Part shown: one piece after another, positions 1 to 9,448 of the stretch
Layout of the letters: every line of letters begins with the position of its first letter
Position numbering within the stretch: position 1 is the first letter of the stretch
Source: Lunatimonas salinarum
GTDB taxonomy: Bacteria; Bacteroidota; Bacteroidia; Cytophagales; Cyclobacteriaceae
Length of the DNA stretch: 64,000 bases
Direction of reading: 5' to 3'
NCBI RefSeq assembly: GCF_017811155.1
Contig: NZ_JACVCV010000003.1
Span: 186,001 to 250,000, forward strand
Notes under the pieces: model-generated
The model's database searches: none
What the model was told of the DNA's origin: nothing
What the model saw: the letters and a program-made list of their open reading frames with translations, nothing else
Made by a program: the position numbers and the translations under genes

Positions 1-1
1 G

Positions 2-709
2 GGCAGTGAACTGCAGACGACCATTTCTGCATTCCAAAACCGCCTCGCAAACGACGAGCAGGAGAAAAACCGTCAAGTATTCTCGCTGATCATGCTCCGG
101 AGGTTTTCACCGCCGGGCCAATTTAGTGGGGCGGGCATAGGCTTCTCTAACCTGAGCCAGCTAATATCCTCCCAACTCAACAGCTTGATAGCACAAGTGG
201 ATCAAAACCTAGAGATTGATTTCGACCTCACTTCTCTCGATGAGACCGCTCTGGAAACCTTTCAATTGCGGGTGGCATACACATTTTTGGATGGGCGTCT
301 CAGGGTAACCCGAGACGGTGGATTTACCGATCTGCAGGGAAACGCGGACTTCAACACCATCGCAGGTGACTGGCAGGCAGAATACCTACTCACTGAGGAT
401 GGAAGGTACCGGGTGAGGGTATATAACCGCAACAACTTTAATACACTCACCGCATTGAATATCAATAACCGCGCTCCCAACACCTACGGAGTTTCGGTTT
501 CGCAGAATTTGTTATTCAGTTCGTTCAAAGAATTGTTTCAAAATATCAGGAGAAAAAACCCTCCCGCTCAACTGTTTAACGACGACGACAATTCTCTTCG
601 GTACAATTTCGAAATCAATCTGGACAAATTGGCACCCGAACTTTTCAAACCAGAAGCAGAAGTGGAAAAACCAGTCATTCAACTGTTGGACAAACCGGCC
701 GATTTTTAA
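2..709 (+). CDS. TamB-like translocation/assembly protein, C-terminal part (5' truncated)
   Basis: The frame is open from base 2 to the stop at 709, so the gene begins before the window and only about 235 C-terminal residues are present. The remaining segment looks like the C-terminal domain of TamB/DUF490 proteins as found in Bacteroidota: a polar NDEQEKNRQVF segment, then LIMLRRFSPPG, then beta-rich sequence including VSVSQNLLFSSF. TamB proteins are periplasm-spanning, inner-membrane-anchored proteins that help deliver outer-membrane proteins or lipids. The ATG at 92 is internal and should not be taken as the start. The assignment rests on family resemblance of the C-terminal part only. Confidence 0.72.
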   Translation, partial: GSELQTTISAFQNRLANDEQEKNRQVFSLIMLRRFSPPGQFSGAGIGFSNLSQLISSQLNSLIAQVDQNLEIDFDLTSLDETALETFQLRVAYTFLDGRLRVTRDGGFTDLQGNADFNTIAGDWQAEYLLTEDGRYRVRVYNRNNFNTLTALNINNRAPNTYGVSVSQNLLFSSFKELFQNIRRKNPPAQLFNDDDNSLRYNFEINLDKLAPELFKPEAEVEKPVIQLLDKPADF

Positions 710-749
710 CAAAAAACAAACATTTTTATCCCTACTCGATTAATAAGGA

Positions 750-2045
750 ATGGAAAAAGTCACCCTATTTTGGTTTAGACGAGACCTTCGACTAGAAGAC
801 AACAGTGGGCTGTTTTATGCCTACACCCAAGAATCGAATGTACTCCCCCTTTTTATTTTTGATACCGAAATCCTCGAAAAGCTGGAGGACAAAAAAGATG
901 CACGTGTCGCCTTTATCCATCAGGAACTGCAAAGACTTCACCGAGAACTTGCCGCATTTGGCAGTAGTTTATTGGTAAAATACGGAAGTCCTCTGCAAGT
1001 GTATGGGGCTTTGCTGCAGGAGTACGACGTGCAATGTGTATATACCAACCGGGACTATGAACCCTATGCACGGGAGAGAGATCAATCCATCAGTGATTTC
1101 CTTAAAACCAAAAATATCCCTTTTTTGGATTTCAAAGACCAAGTGATCTTCGAAAAGAACGAAATATTGACCGACAGTGGTCAGCACTACAAAGTCTTCA
1201 CACCCTACAGCAGGAGCTGGAAGCAACGCTTGCAAGCCATCAAACTAAGCCCGGTGCTGCTGAATCCCCGCAACAATAAATTCCTACAGACCCCACCTTT
1301 TCCGATTCCCACCCTGGCTGAAATCGGCTTTCAGGAAGCAGACATCTCCATTCCACCCTTGGAGATTAACCGCCCCTTGATTCAACGCTATGATGAAACC
1401 CGAAACTTCCCCGCATTATCAGGCACGACCCGTCTCGGCATACACCTACGCTTCGGAACGATCAGCGTACGGAAGCTCGTGTCAGAAGCCCAAGCGCTTA
1501 ATGAAACCTATCTAAACGAATTAATCTGGAGGGAGTTTTACATGATGATCCTATACCACAATCCACATGTGGTGGATAATGCGTTTAAAAAGGCGTATGA
1601 CCAGATCCCCTGGAGGGATAAGCCAGAGGAGTTTCAAGTGTGGTGCGAGGGCAAGACAGGATACCCCATCGTAGATGCCGGAATGCGGGAACTGAACGCT
1701 ACCGGTTACATGCACAACCGGGTACGGATGATCACAGCCAGTTTCCTGACTAAACATCTCTTGATAGATTGGCGCTGGGGAGAAGCCTACTTTGCAAAAA
1801 AGTTGTTGGATTATGAATTGGCCTCCAACAATGGCGGGTGGCAATGGGCTGCCGGCACAGGTACAGATGCCCAACCCTACTTCCGAATCTTTAACCCCAC
1901 TTCGCAACAGGAAAAATTCGATAAAGACAGAAAATACGTCGAAAAGTGGGTACCCGAGTGGCGTTCATCCGATTACCCCAAGCCGATGGTAGATCATAAA
2001 TTTGCCCGTGAGCGGGCGCTTGAAACCTATAAAGCGGTTCTCTGA
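750..2045 (+). CDS. phrB: Deoxyribodipyrimidine photo-lyase (cryptochrome/photolyase family)
   Basis: The 431-residue product has the usual length of class I CPD photolyases. The N-terminal alpha/beta domain opens with LFWFRRDLRLEDN, the antenna-binding fold. The C-terminal FAD domain carries WREFYMMI and the strongly conserved NNGGWQWAAGTGTDAQPYFR segment around residues 355-375, followed by RIFNP. The enzyme repairs UV-induced cyclobutane pyrimidine dimers using blue light and FADH-. The gene starts 40 bp after the TamB-like gene and may share its transcript. A cryptochrome function cannot be excluded, but the FAD-region signature is that of DNA-repairing members. Confidence 0.93.
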   Translation: MEKVTLFWFRRDLRLEDNSGLFYAYTQESNVLPLFIFDTEILEKLEDKKDARVAFIHQELQRLHRELAAFGSSLLVKYGSPLQVYGALLQEYDVQCVYTNRDYEPYARERDQSISDFLKTKNIPFLDFKDQVIFEKNEILTDSGQHYKVFTPYSRSWKQRLQAIKLSPVLLNPRNNKFLQTPPFPIPTLAEIGFQEADISIPPLEINRPLIQRYDETRNFPALSGTTRLGIHLRFGTISVRKLVSEAQALNETYLNELIWREFYMMILYHNPHVVDNAFKKAYDQIPWRDKPEEFQVWCEGKTGYPIVDAGMRELNATGYMHNRVRMITASFLTKHLLIDWRWGEAYFAKKLLDYELASNNGGWQWAAGTGTDAQPYFRIFNPTSQQEKFDKDRKYVEKWVPEWRSSDYPKPMVDHKFARERALETYKAVL

Positions 2046-2169
2046 TTCTATTTTCACCTTGTAACGCAGGGAGTTTTCCGATCCTCCGACTGAAAACCGT
2101 TTACTTTTGCAGAATTTTTATGTTCTTTACGTTCGAAATTCCCATTTCAGGCTACCAAAAAAAGAACAC

Positions 2170-3135
2170 ATGAATGTAGGAGATAAGGTAAAATTGCTTC
2201 ATGGCAAGGAAGAAGGAACCATCACAAGGATACTGCCGGGTGGAGAAGTGGAAATCGAGATAGAGGAAGGCTTTCGTATTCCGGCACTAAAATCCGAGGT
2301 TGTCTTAATCAACGAGGTGGAATCCAGCTATTTTCGCTCAGAAAAACCCGCCTCGCCCACTTGGCAGCCGAAAGCTGCTAAGTCCTCTGCGTTATCGTCC
2401 AGCTCCGGTATATTTTTAGCCTACATTCCCTTTAACGACCACAATCATGGCATGTATCTGATCAATAACTTGAATAAGGACATCCTATATGCAATCTCTG
2501 AGGTGCATGGCGATAATTCAAAAACGCTGGGTGCTGGCGTCGCCAAGGCAAAATCCCATCACATGATGGAAGAAAAATCCATTAAAGTGTTCGAAAATTG
2601 GCCTGCCTTATTGATTCAGATCATCCCGATCAACTTCCGTTTGGAAAAGACCGAAAAACCCTTTGAACGAAGTGTAAAATTCAAGGCATCCTCCTTTTTT
2701 AAAAGCAAAGGAAAAGCTCCTGTCTTGGAAAAAGACGGCTATGTTTTTCGCCTGGATCATAACGTATCTGAGTTGGATGTACAAAAACTCAATCAAGAGC
2801 TTAATCCGCAACAAGCTACAGAAAAACCCATCAGTAGGCAGTTTAGCCGTCCAGCACGCGAAATCGACCTCCACATCGAAAAACTCAGCGATGAACCTGA
2901 GTTTTTGAGCAACTCGGACAAGCTCAAATTACAGATGGAAGTATTCGAGAAAAACCTAAATTATGCTATTGCCACCGGGATGGATGAAATCACCTTCATA
3001 CATGGCATTGGAAACGGAATCCTACGAAAGGAAATTCATCGCTACCTTAGCCAGCTAAACCATATTAAATATTTCAAAGATACCCATAAGAGCAATTTTG
3101 GCTATGGAGCCACTTTGGTTAAAATCCACGAATAG
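2170..3135 (+). CDS. DUF2027 / Smr-domain protein
   Basis: I place the start at ATG 2170 (MNVGDKVKLLHG) because the residues upstream in the same frame are unlike a protein and overlap a -7 promoter box TACTTTTG at 2102-2109. The 321-residue protein has an N-terminal SH3-like DUF2027 segment (GDKVKLLHGKEEGTITRI), a central region, and a C-terminal Smr domain with REIDLHIEKL near residue 235 and FIHGIGNGILRKEIHRYL near residue 280. Smr domains bind or nick nucleic acids and are related to the C-terminal domain of MutS2. The combination is a conserved Bacteroidota protein without an established function. The next gene starts 2 bp after its stop, so the two are probably cotranscribed. Confidence 0.82.
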   Translation: MNVGDKVKLLHGKEEGTITRILPGGEVEIEIEEGFRIPALKSEVVLINEVESSYFRSEKPASPTWQPKAAKSSALSSSSGIFLAYIPFNDHNHGMYLINNLNKDILYAISEVHGDNSKTLGAGVAKAKSHHMMEEKSIKVFENWPALLIQIIPINFRLEKTEKPFERSVKFKASSFFKSKGKAPVLEKDGYVFRLDHNVSELDVQKLNQELNPQQATEKPISRQFSRPAREIDLHIEKLSDEPEFLSNSDKLKLQMEVFEKNLNYAIATGMDEITFIHGIGNGILRKEIHRYLSQLNHIKYFKDTHKSNFGYGATLVKIHE

Positions 3136-3137
3136 CT

Positions 3138-3971
3138 ATGGAGCCACAGAAAGTAAATATCCTGAAACTCTTTGAAGCTCAACTGGAGGAAGGGAAGTCC
3201 CTTTTTGAGGATTTGACGCGAAAAATACGTTCTAAAAAAGCGATTTCGCTGGAAGAAAAGCTGTTTTTTTTTCAGACATTTCTGGAATTGCTTGGTAAAA
3301 TCCACTTTAAACAAAAAACACTGCGTCTCACGCTGTTCAGCCCGTTTGATCTTATTTTTCGAAATACCAAAAAAATTCACCACATCAAGCTGATCGAGCA
3401 ACAGCTACACCAGTATCAGGAGACAATGGAGGAGACTTACCTATCCTATTCTGAAGAAATCGAAAAGCACAAAAAATCCATCTATAACGATGTGTTTGAT
3501 GTTACCATAGCAGCCCCACTTAAAATCTGGGAAGACCTGTATCTGACCGTATACAACTACTCCAAAAACCTCACTCCTCTGGAGCTAAATACCGCAAGTA
3601 CACAAATCATAAACGAGGAAATTGGCTTTTCTAAGTTTGACATCAAAAACGAACCAGACCCACAATCCATTAAAAATGTATACGAGAGTCTGCAAAAAAT
3701 CATTTTGCTCGAACGAATCCGTATGAGTGGGGGATTGAACCCGGTATTTACGTTGCCCGCCCACGAAAAGATCAGTTCACTGACCCAGGCTAAATACGCC
3801 TGGTACCAAAATCACCTCTTTTATCAACATTTCACCTATTATTTGCGAGACAAAGAGGCGGTTGAAAAAAAATACCTATCTCTCGCCAAACACGCCAAAA
3901 AACACCACAAGGCGCTCACCAAAGAAGTCGTCAAACTCAGAGACGGGTTGTTTTCCAAAGTATTTCAATAG
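3138..3971 (+). CDS. Hypothetical protein, 277 aa
   Basis: I do not recognise this family. The start at 3138 lies 2 bp after the stop of the DUF2027-Smr gene, which suggests one operon with translational coupling. The protein is lysine-rich and appears mostly helical, with a heptad-like, charged stretch around residues 85-115 (IEQQLHQYQETMEETYLSY) and a basic C terminus. No signal peptide or membrane segment is visible, so it is probably cytosolic. Its pairing with a nucleic-acid-binding Smr protein is the only functional hint. It runs convergent to the PLP-enzyme gene, with 12 bp between the stops. Confidence 0.75.
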   Translation: MEPQKVNILKLFEAQLEEGKSLFEDLTRKIRSKKAISLEEKLFFFQTFLELLGKIHFKQKTLRLTLFSPFDLIFRNTKKIHHIKLIEQQLHQYQETMEETYLSYSEEIEKHKKSIYNDVFDVTIAAPLKIWEDLYLTVYNYSKNLTPLELNTASTQIINEEIGFSKFDIKNEPDPQSIKNVYESLQKIILLERIRMSGGLNPVFTLPAHEKISSLTQAKYAWYQNHLFYQHFTYYLRDKEAVEKKYLSLAKHAKKHHKALTKEVVKLRDGLFSKVFQ

Positions 3972-3983
3972 CCTCCCGTTTGG

Positions 3984-5129
3984 TTACAATGCTTCAAGCG
4001 CGAGGGCTAGATCCCTCTTCAAGTCCTCCGCGTCCTCTATACCCACGCTTAGCCGAATAAGTGAATCTACCAAACCAACCTTTTCCCTCTCCGCCTTGGG
4101 GATGCTGGCATGGGTCATGGTAGCTGGATGCCCACAAAGTGACTCTACGCCACCGAGCGATTCAGCGACCGAAAAAAGGCGTAGATGCTCCATCACTTTG
4201 AAAGCCGCTTCTGTGCGGTTGTCTTTGAGTGTGAACGAAATCATTCCGCCAAAATCCTTCATCTGCTTCACTGCGACCTGATGATTGGGATGCACCTCAA
4301 AACCAGGCCAGTAAACCCGGGCAACTTTGGGGTGGTTTACCAAAAACGCGGCAATAGTCTTCCCATTTTGACTATGCCTCTCCATCCTAATATGAAGTGT
4401 TTTGATTCCCCTAAGTACCAAAAAGCAATCCTGCGGTCCTGGAACTGCCCCACAGGCGTTTTGTAAAAACGCCAATTCTTTACCCAGCTGTTCGTCCTTT
4501 ACCACAATAGCCCCCATCACTACATCCGAATGTCCCGCCAAATACTTGGTGACCGAATGCATCACGATATCCGCACCAAGATCAAGCGGTGTCTGTAAAA
4601 AGGGGGTTGCAAAGGTATTATCTACTGCCAGCAATACGCCCTTTTTTTTCGTAATCTCCGCTATTCCCGCTATATCGATGATATTCATCATCGGGTTAGT
4701 GGGGGTTTCCACCCATACCAATTTGGTGCTTTCATTAAAGTACTGCTCCAAATCATTCGCCTTCTCCATGGCTACAAAATGAAATTTGATGCCGTATTTT
4801 TCAAATACTTTGGTGAAAATCCGGTAGGTACCCCCATATAGGTCATTGGTGCTGATAACTTCGTCGCCCGGTTTTAAGAGCTTCAAAATTGCGTCAATGG
4901 CAGCCATTCCGGAGGCAAAACACAGTCCCACGCTTCCGTTTTCCAGTGCCGCAAGATTATCTTGCAGGGTAGTCCTGGTAGGATTGTGCGTACGGGAATA
5001 TTCGAACCCCTTATGTACCTCCGGAGACTCCTGCACATAGGTGGAGGTCTGATAAATCGGCGTCATGATGGCTCCGGTAGAGGGATCAGGTGCAATACCT
5101 GCATGTATGGCTTTGGTTGCAAATTTCAT
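3984..5129 (-). CDS. Cystathionine gamma-synthase/lyase family PLP-dependent enzyme
   Basis: The product of 381 residues belongs to the Cys/Met metabolism PLP-enzyme family that moves sulfur between cysteine and homocysteine. Visible signatures are SRTHNPTRTTLQ (cofactor phosphate region), FASGMAAIDA, ETPTNPMM, the aspartate of VDNTFATP and the Schiff-base lysine K195 in HSVTKYLAGHSD. I chose ATG 5129 (MKFATKAIHAG), which matches the usual N terminus; a longer form from 5192 adds 21 unrelated residues. Sequence alone does not separate the gamma-synthase, gamma-lyase and beta-lyase activities. The gene stands alone, and its 5' leader holds a small hairpin listed separately. Confidence 0.9.
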   Translation of the reverse strand: MKFATKAIHAGIAPDPSTGAIMTPIYQTSTYVQESPEVHKGFEYSRTHNPTRTTLQDNLAALENGSVGLCFASGMAAIDAILKLLKPGDEVISTNDLYGGTYRIFTKVFEKYGIKFHFVAMEKANDLEQYFNESTKLVWVETPTNPMMNIIDIAGIAEITKKKGVLLAVDNTFATPFLQTPLDLGADIVMHSVTKYLAGHSDVVMGAIVVKDEQLGKELAFLQNACGAVPGPQDCFLVLRGIKTLHIRMERHSQNGKTIAAFLVNHPKVARVYWPGFEVHPNHQVAVKQMKDFGGMISFTLKDNRTEAAFKVMEHLRLFSVAESLGGVESLCGHPATMTHASIPKAEREKVGLVDSLIRLSVGIEDAEDLKRDLALALEAL

Positions 5130-5156
5130 AGTATCCTGTTCTTTTTTCTTTGATAA

Positions 5157-5184
5157 GAGAGATGTCCACCGCTTACTATCTCTC
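5157..5184 (-). promoter_or_regulatory. Hairpin in the 5' leader of the PLP-enzyme gene
   Basis: Perfect 7-bp inverted repeat GAGAGAT / ATCTCTC with a 14-nt loop, lying 27 bp upstream of the ATG at 5129 on the minus strand. It could be a leader structure. I could not fit a SAM riboswitch consensus to it, so no ligand is proposed. Confidence 0.35.
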
Positions 5185-5298
5185 GAATCCATGTGTATTT
5201 CTTCCTATCCGATATCCTATGACGCATTTATTCCAAAATCTACGCTTCAAAACAAATTAGACTAAAGGATCAACAATAACTGTTCGGCGAAACTTTAC

Positions 5299-5306
5299 TA
5301 GTTTTG
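5299..5306 (+). promoter_or_regulatory. Probable -7 box (TAnnTTTG) before the VTT-domain gene
   Basis: TAGTTTTG fits the Bacteroidota sigma-A -7 consensus and sits 7 bp before the ATG at 5314, which would make the mRNA nearly leaderless. A clear -33 TTG at the right distance is not obvious, so the call is tentative. Confidence 0.4.
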
Positions 5307-5313
5307 TCCAAAG

Positions 5314-6021
5314 ATGAAGAAAAAACCGACTTTTTTCAAACGTATGAGGGACATTTCCCGGTCCAACCCTCAATTCTTTTGGGCATTGACCTGGGTGGCC
5401 GTCATGCCCAGCATGGGATCCATGGCCAGTATACGGTATCTGATGGTATATGAAGAACGATGGCCCCTGCCTATGCTGGATTCCCCATTGGCAGTTTCCC
5501 TGTTTATCATCGCGAGTGCGCTCAGCATGGGGCTGGCCTTGATCCCTACTACATTTCTTGCCATCATTTCAGGGTATATCTGGGGATGGGAAGCTTTTGC
5601 TTACCTTGTCGTTGCGTACACCATCGCCACGGCTATAGGCTATCGGGCGGGTAGGTCGGTAAGTGCTGAAATGCTGGATCCATTACTCGATCAATACCCA
5701 AAAGTCGGAAAAATAATCCAAGCCAAACAGCAACAAATCGGAAGCCTCATCTTTTTTATCCGAATCAGTCCCGCCATCCCCTTTGCGTTCTCAAACATCC
5801 TTTTTTCCTTGCTCTCTACTGGAATGGTGCGGGTGTTATGGTTTGGATTATGGGGGATGCTACCAAGAACCACACTTGCCTTTTCTTCGGGTGTATTTGC
5901 TGAAAGCATGTACGACGCCTTGAAAGACAATTCCCGATCCAGCACGGATGTGGTTTTGTTTATTACCTTTCTTCTGATTAGCATTGCGGGGATAGGACAT
6001 TTCTTCCGGCAAAAAACGTAG
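5314..6021 (+). CDS. VTT-domain (TVP38/TMEM64, DedA-like) membrane protein
   Basis: The 235-residue protein is mostly hydrophobic, with about five or six membrane segments. It carries features of the VTT/SNARE-associated domain: a re-entrant-like LALIPTTFLAIISGYIWG near residue 75, a glycine-rich segment around AIGYRAGRSV, and FFIRISPAIPFAFSN near residue 148, which matches the conserved R-x-(S/I)P-x-xP-F pattern. Members of this family are polytopic inner-membrane proteins linked to lipid scrambling or membrane homeostasis. It is monocistronic and convergent with the TraB-like gene. Confidence 0.82.
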   Translation: MKKKPTFFKRMRDISRSNPQFFWALTWVAVMPSMGSMASIRYLMVYEERWPLPMLDSPLAVSLFIIASALSMGLALIPTTFLAIISGYIWGWEAFAYLVVAYTIATAIGYRAGRSVSAEMLDPLLDQYPKVGKIIQAKQQQIGSLIFFIRISPAIPFAFSNILFSLLSTGMVRVLWFGLWGMLPRTTLAFSSGVFAESMYDALKDNSRSSTDVVLFITFLLISIAGIGHFFRQKT

Positions 6022-6065
6022 CAAATTTCCGTAACTGACGGTTAAACCTACGCAGGTGTGTTACG

Positions 6066-6923
6066 CTAATTCCGGCCAATTCGCCTTAACCGGTACCCCT
6101 CATTTTTCAATAGCTGAATAAGGCCATTTTCGCCTCCCAAGTGACCTGCTCCCACCGCAAAAAACACAGGGCCATCCTTCATCCATTTCCCCATGGGGTC
6201 TATCCAATTGAGGTTTCGATTGTCCAAAAGAATTTCCTGATAATCCCTATATTCCGGGCTTTCAGACACCATCTTTAAAAGTACCTCGATATCTTCCTCC
6301 CGGTAGGCCTTGATTAGCTTTTTAAACTCCTCCCTACCCTTATCCAAGTCCATTGCATATTCGTAAAAACTCCTGTATTGCTCTTCCAAAGGAATTTGAT
6401 CAAACACCGATAATTGATCATCTACCGACTCCAATCCGTGAATTTCAGCCTTGGAAGACTTGGCTAATTTCATCAGCTCAGACTCATAGGATTTCGTTTC
6501 GCATTCCAATAGGCTAGGATAAATGAGGGACATAAGCATAAAGGGCCGTAGCCTTTTTAACATGCCGATATCCACACCTGTACGCTCCATCAGAAGGGTG
6601 CGGATTTCCCCATATTCCTCTTCCGACAAATAATCGGTGATAGACTCCCCCCCTTCGTTGTGCATTTTAGACATCATGGCGATGGCCAAGCCCGGGTCGT
6701 CCAGGTCAACTTCCAACACCAAGGCCCTAGACGCGGCGAGCTTATCGGCTAATACTCCCTCCAACTCAAACTCATCCTCACACAATAGGTGAACTGTTCC
6801 CATCAGGTAAGAGGGGGTGCTCAGGCCATTCCCCGAAATCTCCCAAAATACGCCCTGCGTTTGTCCCATTGCCGGGAAAGCAAGAACAAAAAACAGGTAT
6901 ACCCTTCCTATGGCTCTTATCAT
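6066..6923 (-). CDS. TraB/GumN family protein
   Basis: The 285-residue product (start at ATG 6923; an ATG at 6947 would add eight polar residues before the signal peptide) begins with a cleavable signal sequence ending near FPAMGQTQG. The mature part opens with FWEISGNG and SYLMGTVHLL, the characteristic G-T-x-H motif of the TraB/GumN (Tiki-like) family. A second conserved histidine segment, FFAVGAGHLGGENGLI, lies near the C terminus. Eukaryotic Tiki relatives are metalloproteases; bacterial members are largely uncharacterised. It probably acts in the periplasm. It lies 32 bp downstream of the RluA-type gene and may be cotranscribed with it. Confidence 0.85.
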   Translation of the reverse strand: MIRAIGRVYLFFVLAFPAMGQTQGVFWEISGNGLSTPSYLMGTVHLLCEDEFELEGVLADKLAASRALVLEVDLDDPGLAIAMMSKMHNEGGESITDYLSEEEYGEIRTLLMERTGVDIGMLKRLRPFMLMSLIYPSLLECETKSYESELMKLAKSSKAEIHGLESVDDQLSVFDQIPLEEQYRSFYEYAMDLDKGREEFKKLIKAYREEDIEVLLKMVSESPEYRDYQEILLDNRNLNWIDPMGKWMKDGPVFFAVGAGHLGGENGLIQLLKNEGYRLRRIGRN

Positions 6924-6955
6924 ATTCTCACAATTTATACTGGGCATACAAAAAC

Positions 6956-7687
6956 TCAGCCACTAAAAGTACGGTCCAGATGTTGATCCTTACCCCGTAC
7001 CTCTTCGAACTCCAAAAATTGCTCCCAAAAAGACTCCTCTGGAAGTGCCGCCCTAATATAAATTCGCTCCTTCTTTACGGGATGGTCAAAGATCAGGTGA
7101 AAGGCATGAAGGTTGATGCTGGCATCCGCATTCGGCTTTGGGAAACCATACTTGACGTCTCCTCGGATCGGGCTGCCCATTGCGGCTAGCTGAACACGAA
7201 TCTGATGAGGTCTTCCGCTAATGGGTCGCACCTCCAATAGCCAATGATCATTCAGCCTACCCAAGCGTTTAAAATTGAGCTCGGCCTTTTTTGAACCTGC
7301 TACCTCCCTGTCGTGGGCTGTTACCACGTTTCGCTGCTCGTCCTTGACCAGCCAATGGGTCAACTTGCCTTTGTCCATGTTGGGATTCCGCTTCACCACC
7401 GCCCAATACACCTTATGGATTTCCCGCTTTCTAAAAAGCGCCGTCATCCGTTCAAGTGATTTTGACGTGCGGGCAAACACAACTATCCCGCTAACCGGCC
7501 GGTCAATGCGGTGCACTGGATGCAAAAAGACTTCTCCAGGTTTTTGGTACTTTTCCGCAATGTATTCCTTGCAGTAATCCGTAAGTGTCTTATCCCCGGT
7601 CTTATCACCCTGTACCAAGACACCCGACCGCTTATTGACGATCAGTAAGTGATTATCTTCGTAGATTACATTAAAAGGTTTCCTCAT
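6956..7687 (-). CDS. RluA-family RNA pseudouridine synthase
   Basis: The 243-residue protein is a compact RluA-type synthase without an S4 domain. The catalytic motif HRIDRPVSGIVVFAR is present, with the active aspartate at D62. The later conserved segments LEVRPISGRPHQIRVQLA and the ending IYIRAALP are also typical. Such enzymes convert specific uridines in rRNA or tRNA to pseudouridine. The exact RNA position cannot be inferred. It lies 54 bp downstream of prfC on the same strand, so both may be part of a translation-related transcription unit. Confidence 0.92.
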   Translation of the reverse strand: MRKPFNVIYEDNHLLIVNKRSGVLVQGDKTGDKTLTDYCKEYIAEKYQKPGEVFLHPVHRIDRPVSGIVVFARTSKSLERMTALFRKREIHKVYWAVVKRNPNMDKGKLTHWLVKDEQRNVVTAHDREVAGSKKAELNFKRLGRLNDHWLLEVRPISGRPHQIRVQLAAMGSPIRGDVKYGFPKPNADASINLHAFHLIFDHPVKKERIYIRAALPEESFWEQFLEFEEVRGKDQHLDRTFSG

Positions 7688-7741
7688 AGCTCAGTATCGG
7701 CATGCAATTATAAAGGTACTCAAATCCAAAGAGATCTACGG

Positions 7742-9322
7742 TCAGTACTCTGAAGTAAAATGAAATTCAATATCCGGGAAGTTATCCTGAACCATTTGCA
7801 ACCATGCCTTGCTTTCGGCCATAAACACCAACTTACCGTCTTTGTCCCGTGCAATGTGTCGCTGCTTGGATCGAACAAACTCATCCAACTTCCTCCGGTC
7901 CGAACTATGAATCCAACAAGCTTTGTATAAATTCATTGGAACAAAATCCGCAGTGGCGTTGTACTCATTTTTCAACCGGAACTGAATGACTTCAAACTGA
8001 AGGTGGCCCACGGTTCCCACCACCTTTCGTGCGCCTATTTCAAAAGTAAACAGTTGGGCTACCCCCTCTTCCATAAGCTGCTGAAGCCCCTTTTCCAACT
8101 GCTTGGTTTTCATTGCGTCCTTGTTTACCACCTCTCGAAAAATCTCCGGCGAAAAACTGGGAATCCCCTTGAACTGCAGGTCTTCCCCCTCGGTAAGGGA
8201 ATCTCCTATTTTCAGGTTGCCTGTATCGTATAATCCTACGATGTCACCCGGAAAGGCCTCATCTACAATTTCCTTGTCCTGAGCCATAAATGAAGTGACA
8301 TTCGAAAACCGCAAGGCCTTTGTACCTCTGACGTGTTTATAGGGTTTGTTACGCTCAAATCGGCCCGAACAGATTCTCAAAAAAGCTATGCGGTTCCGGT
8401 GTTTCGGATCCATGTTGGCGTGAATCTTAAAAATAAACCCACTAAACTGTTCCTCGTCCGGCTTTACTTCCCGAAGCTCCGTCTGCCTACTTTTGGGAAT
8501 AGGGGCGATTTTGATGAAAGTATCGAGCATTTCTTGAATCCCGAAATTATTCACAGCAGAACCAAAAAAAACAGGCGCAACTTTGCCTTGAAGGTACTCT
8601 GAAGTATCAAAATCAGGGTATACACCCTCTATCAACTCCACATCTTCCCGCAGCTGATTCGCTAGGCTGCTACCGATATATTCATCCAGGCGATTGTCTG
8701 ACAGATCTTCAATGGTCACCCGATCATCGGTGATCTTACGCTGACTTGGGGTAAAAAGGTTGAGTTGCTTGTCGTAGAGATTGTATACTCCTTTGAAGGA
8801 TTTCCCCATTGAAATGGGCCAGGACAGTGGACGTACCTTTATGGACAGCTTATCCTCCACCTCATCCAACAATTCATAGGGATCCCGCCCCTCCCTGTCA
8901 AGCTTGTTGATAAAGCAAATCACGGGTGTATTGCGCATGCGACACACCTCCATGAGCTTTTCTGTCTGGATTTCAACACCTTTCACACAGTCAATCACCA
9001 TGATAACCGAATCCACGGCAGTAAGCGTCCGATAGGTGTCTTCCGCAAAGTCTTGGTGACCAGGAGTGTCAAGCAGGTTAATTTTCACCCCCTTATATTC
9101 AAATCCCATCACCGAGGTGGCCACAGAGATACCCCGTTGCTTCTCGATCTCCATCCAGTCAGACTTGGTGGCCGTATCAATCTTATTGGACTTGACCGCA
9201 CCTGCAGTTTTGATCGCCCCGCCAAAAAGCAACATTTTTTCGGTTAAGGTGGTCTTTCCAGCATCCGGGTGGGCAATTATCCCAAAGGTTTTCCGCTTTT
9301 GGATTTCTTGAATCAAACTCAT
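7742..9322 (-). CDS. prfC: Peptide chain release factor 3
   Basis: The 526-residue GTPase matches RF3 in length and order of motifs. The P-loop AHPDAGKTT is at about residues 17-25, switch II is [11 protein letters not shown], and the base-recognition motif is [12 protein letters not shown]. Further RF3 hallmarks are [10 protein letters not shown]-like [11 protein letters not shown] and the C-terminal [17 protein letters not shown]3 recycles RF1 and RF2 from the ribosome after peptide release, in the cytoplasm. The start [19 protein letters not shown] agrees with known N termini. Confidence 0.97.
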   Translation of the reverse strand: MSLIQEIQKRKTFGIIAHPDAGKTTLTEKMLLFGGAIKTAGAVKSNKIDTATKSDWMEIEKQRGISVATSVMGFEYKGVKINLLDTPGHQDFAEDTYRTLTAVDSVIMVIDCVKGVEIQTEKLMEVCRMRNTPVICFINKLDREGRDPYELLDEVEDKLSIKVRPLSWPISMGKSFKGVYNLYDKQLNLFTPSQRKITDDRVTIEDLSDNRLDEYIGSSLANQLREDVELIEGVYPDFDTSEYLQGKVAPVFFGSAVNNFGIQEMLDTFIKIAPIPKSRQTELREVKPDEEQFSGFIFKIHANMDPKHRNRIAFLRICSGRFERNKPYKHVRGTKALRFSNVTSFMAQDKEIVDEAFPGDIVGLYDTGNLKIGDSLTEGEDLQFKGIPSFSPEIFREVVNKDAMKTKQLEKGLQQLMEEGVAQLFTFEIGARKVVGTVGHLQFEVIQFRLKNEYNATADFVPMNLYKACWIHSSDRRKLDEFVRSKQRHIARDKDGKLVFMAESKAWLQMVQDNFPDIEFHFTSEY

Positions 9323-9448
9323 TGTATCACAGGGGTAATTTCAGCCTGCAAAGGTACGGAAAATCAGTAACAAATTGTGCATGACCCTCTGACCGTCCTT
9401 CGATCTGATTAAAAAACATTGGTTGCCTTCGGTGAAAGGAAAAACTAC

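Noticed and set aside
2107-2169. Upstream extension of the DUF2027-Smr gene from a TTG codon
   Set aside because: The TTG lies in a -7 promoter box and the extra 21 residues do not resemble the family N terminus.
5130-5313. SAM riboswitch before the cystathionine-type gene
   Set aside because: Only a TTATCA-like fragment and one hairpin are present; the conserved core and second helix of known SAM riboswitches are missing.
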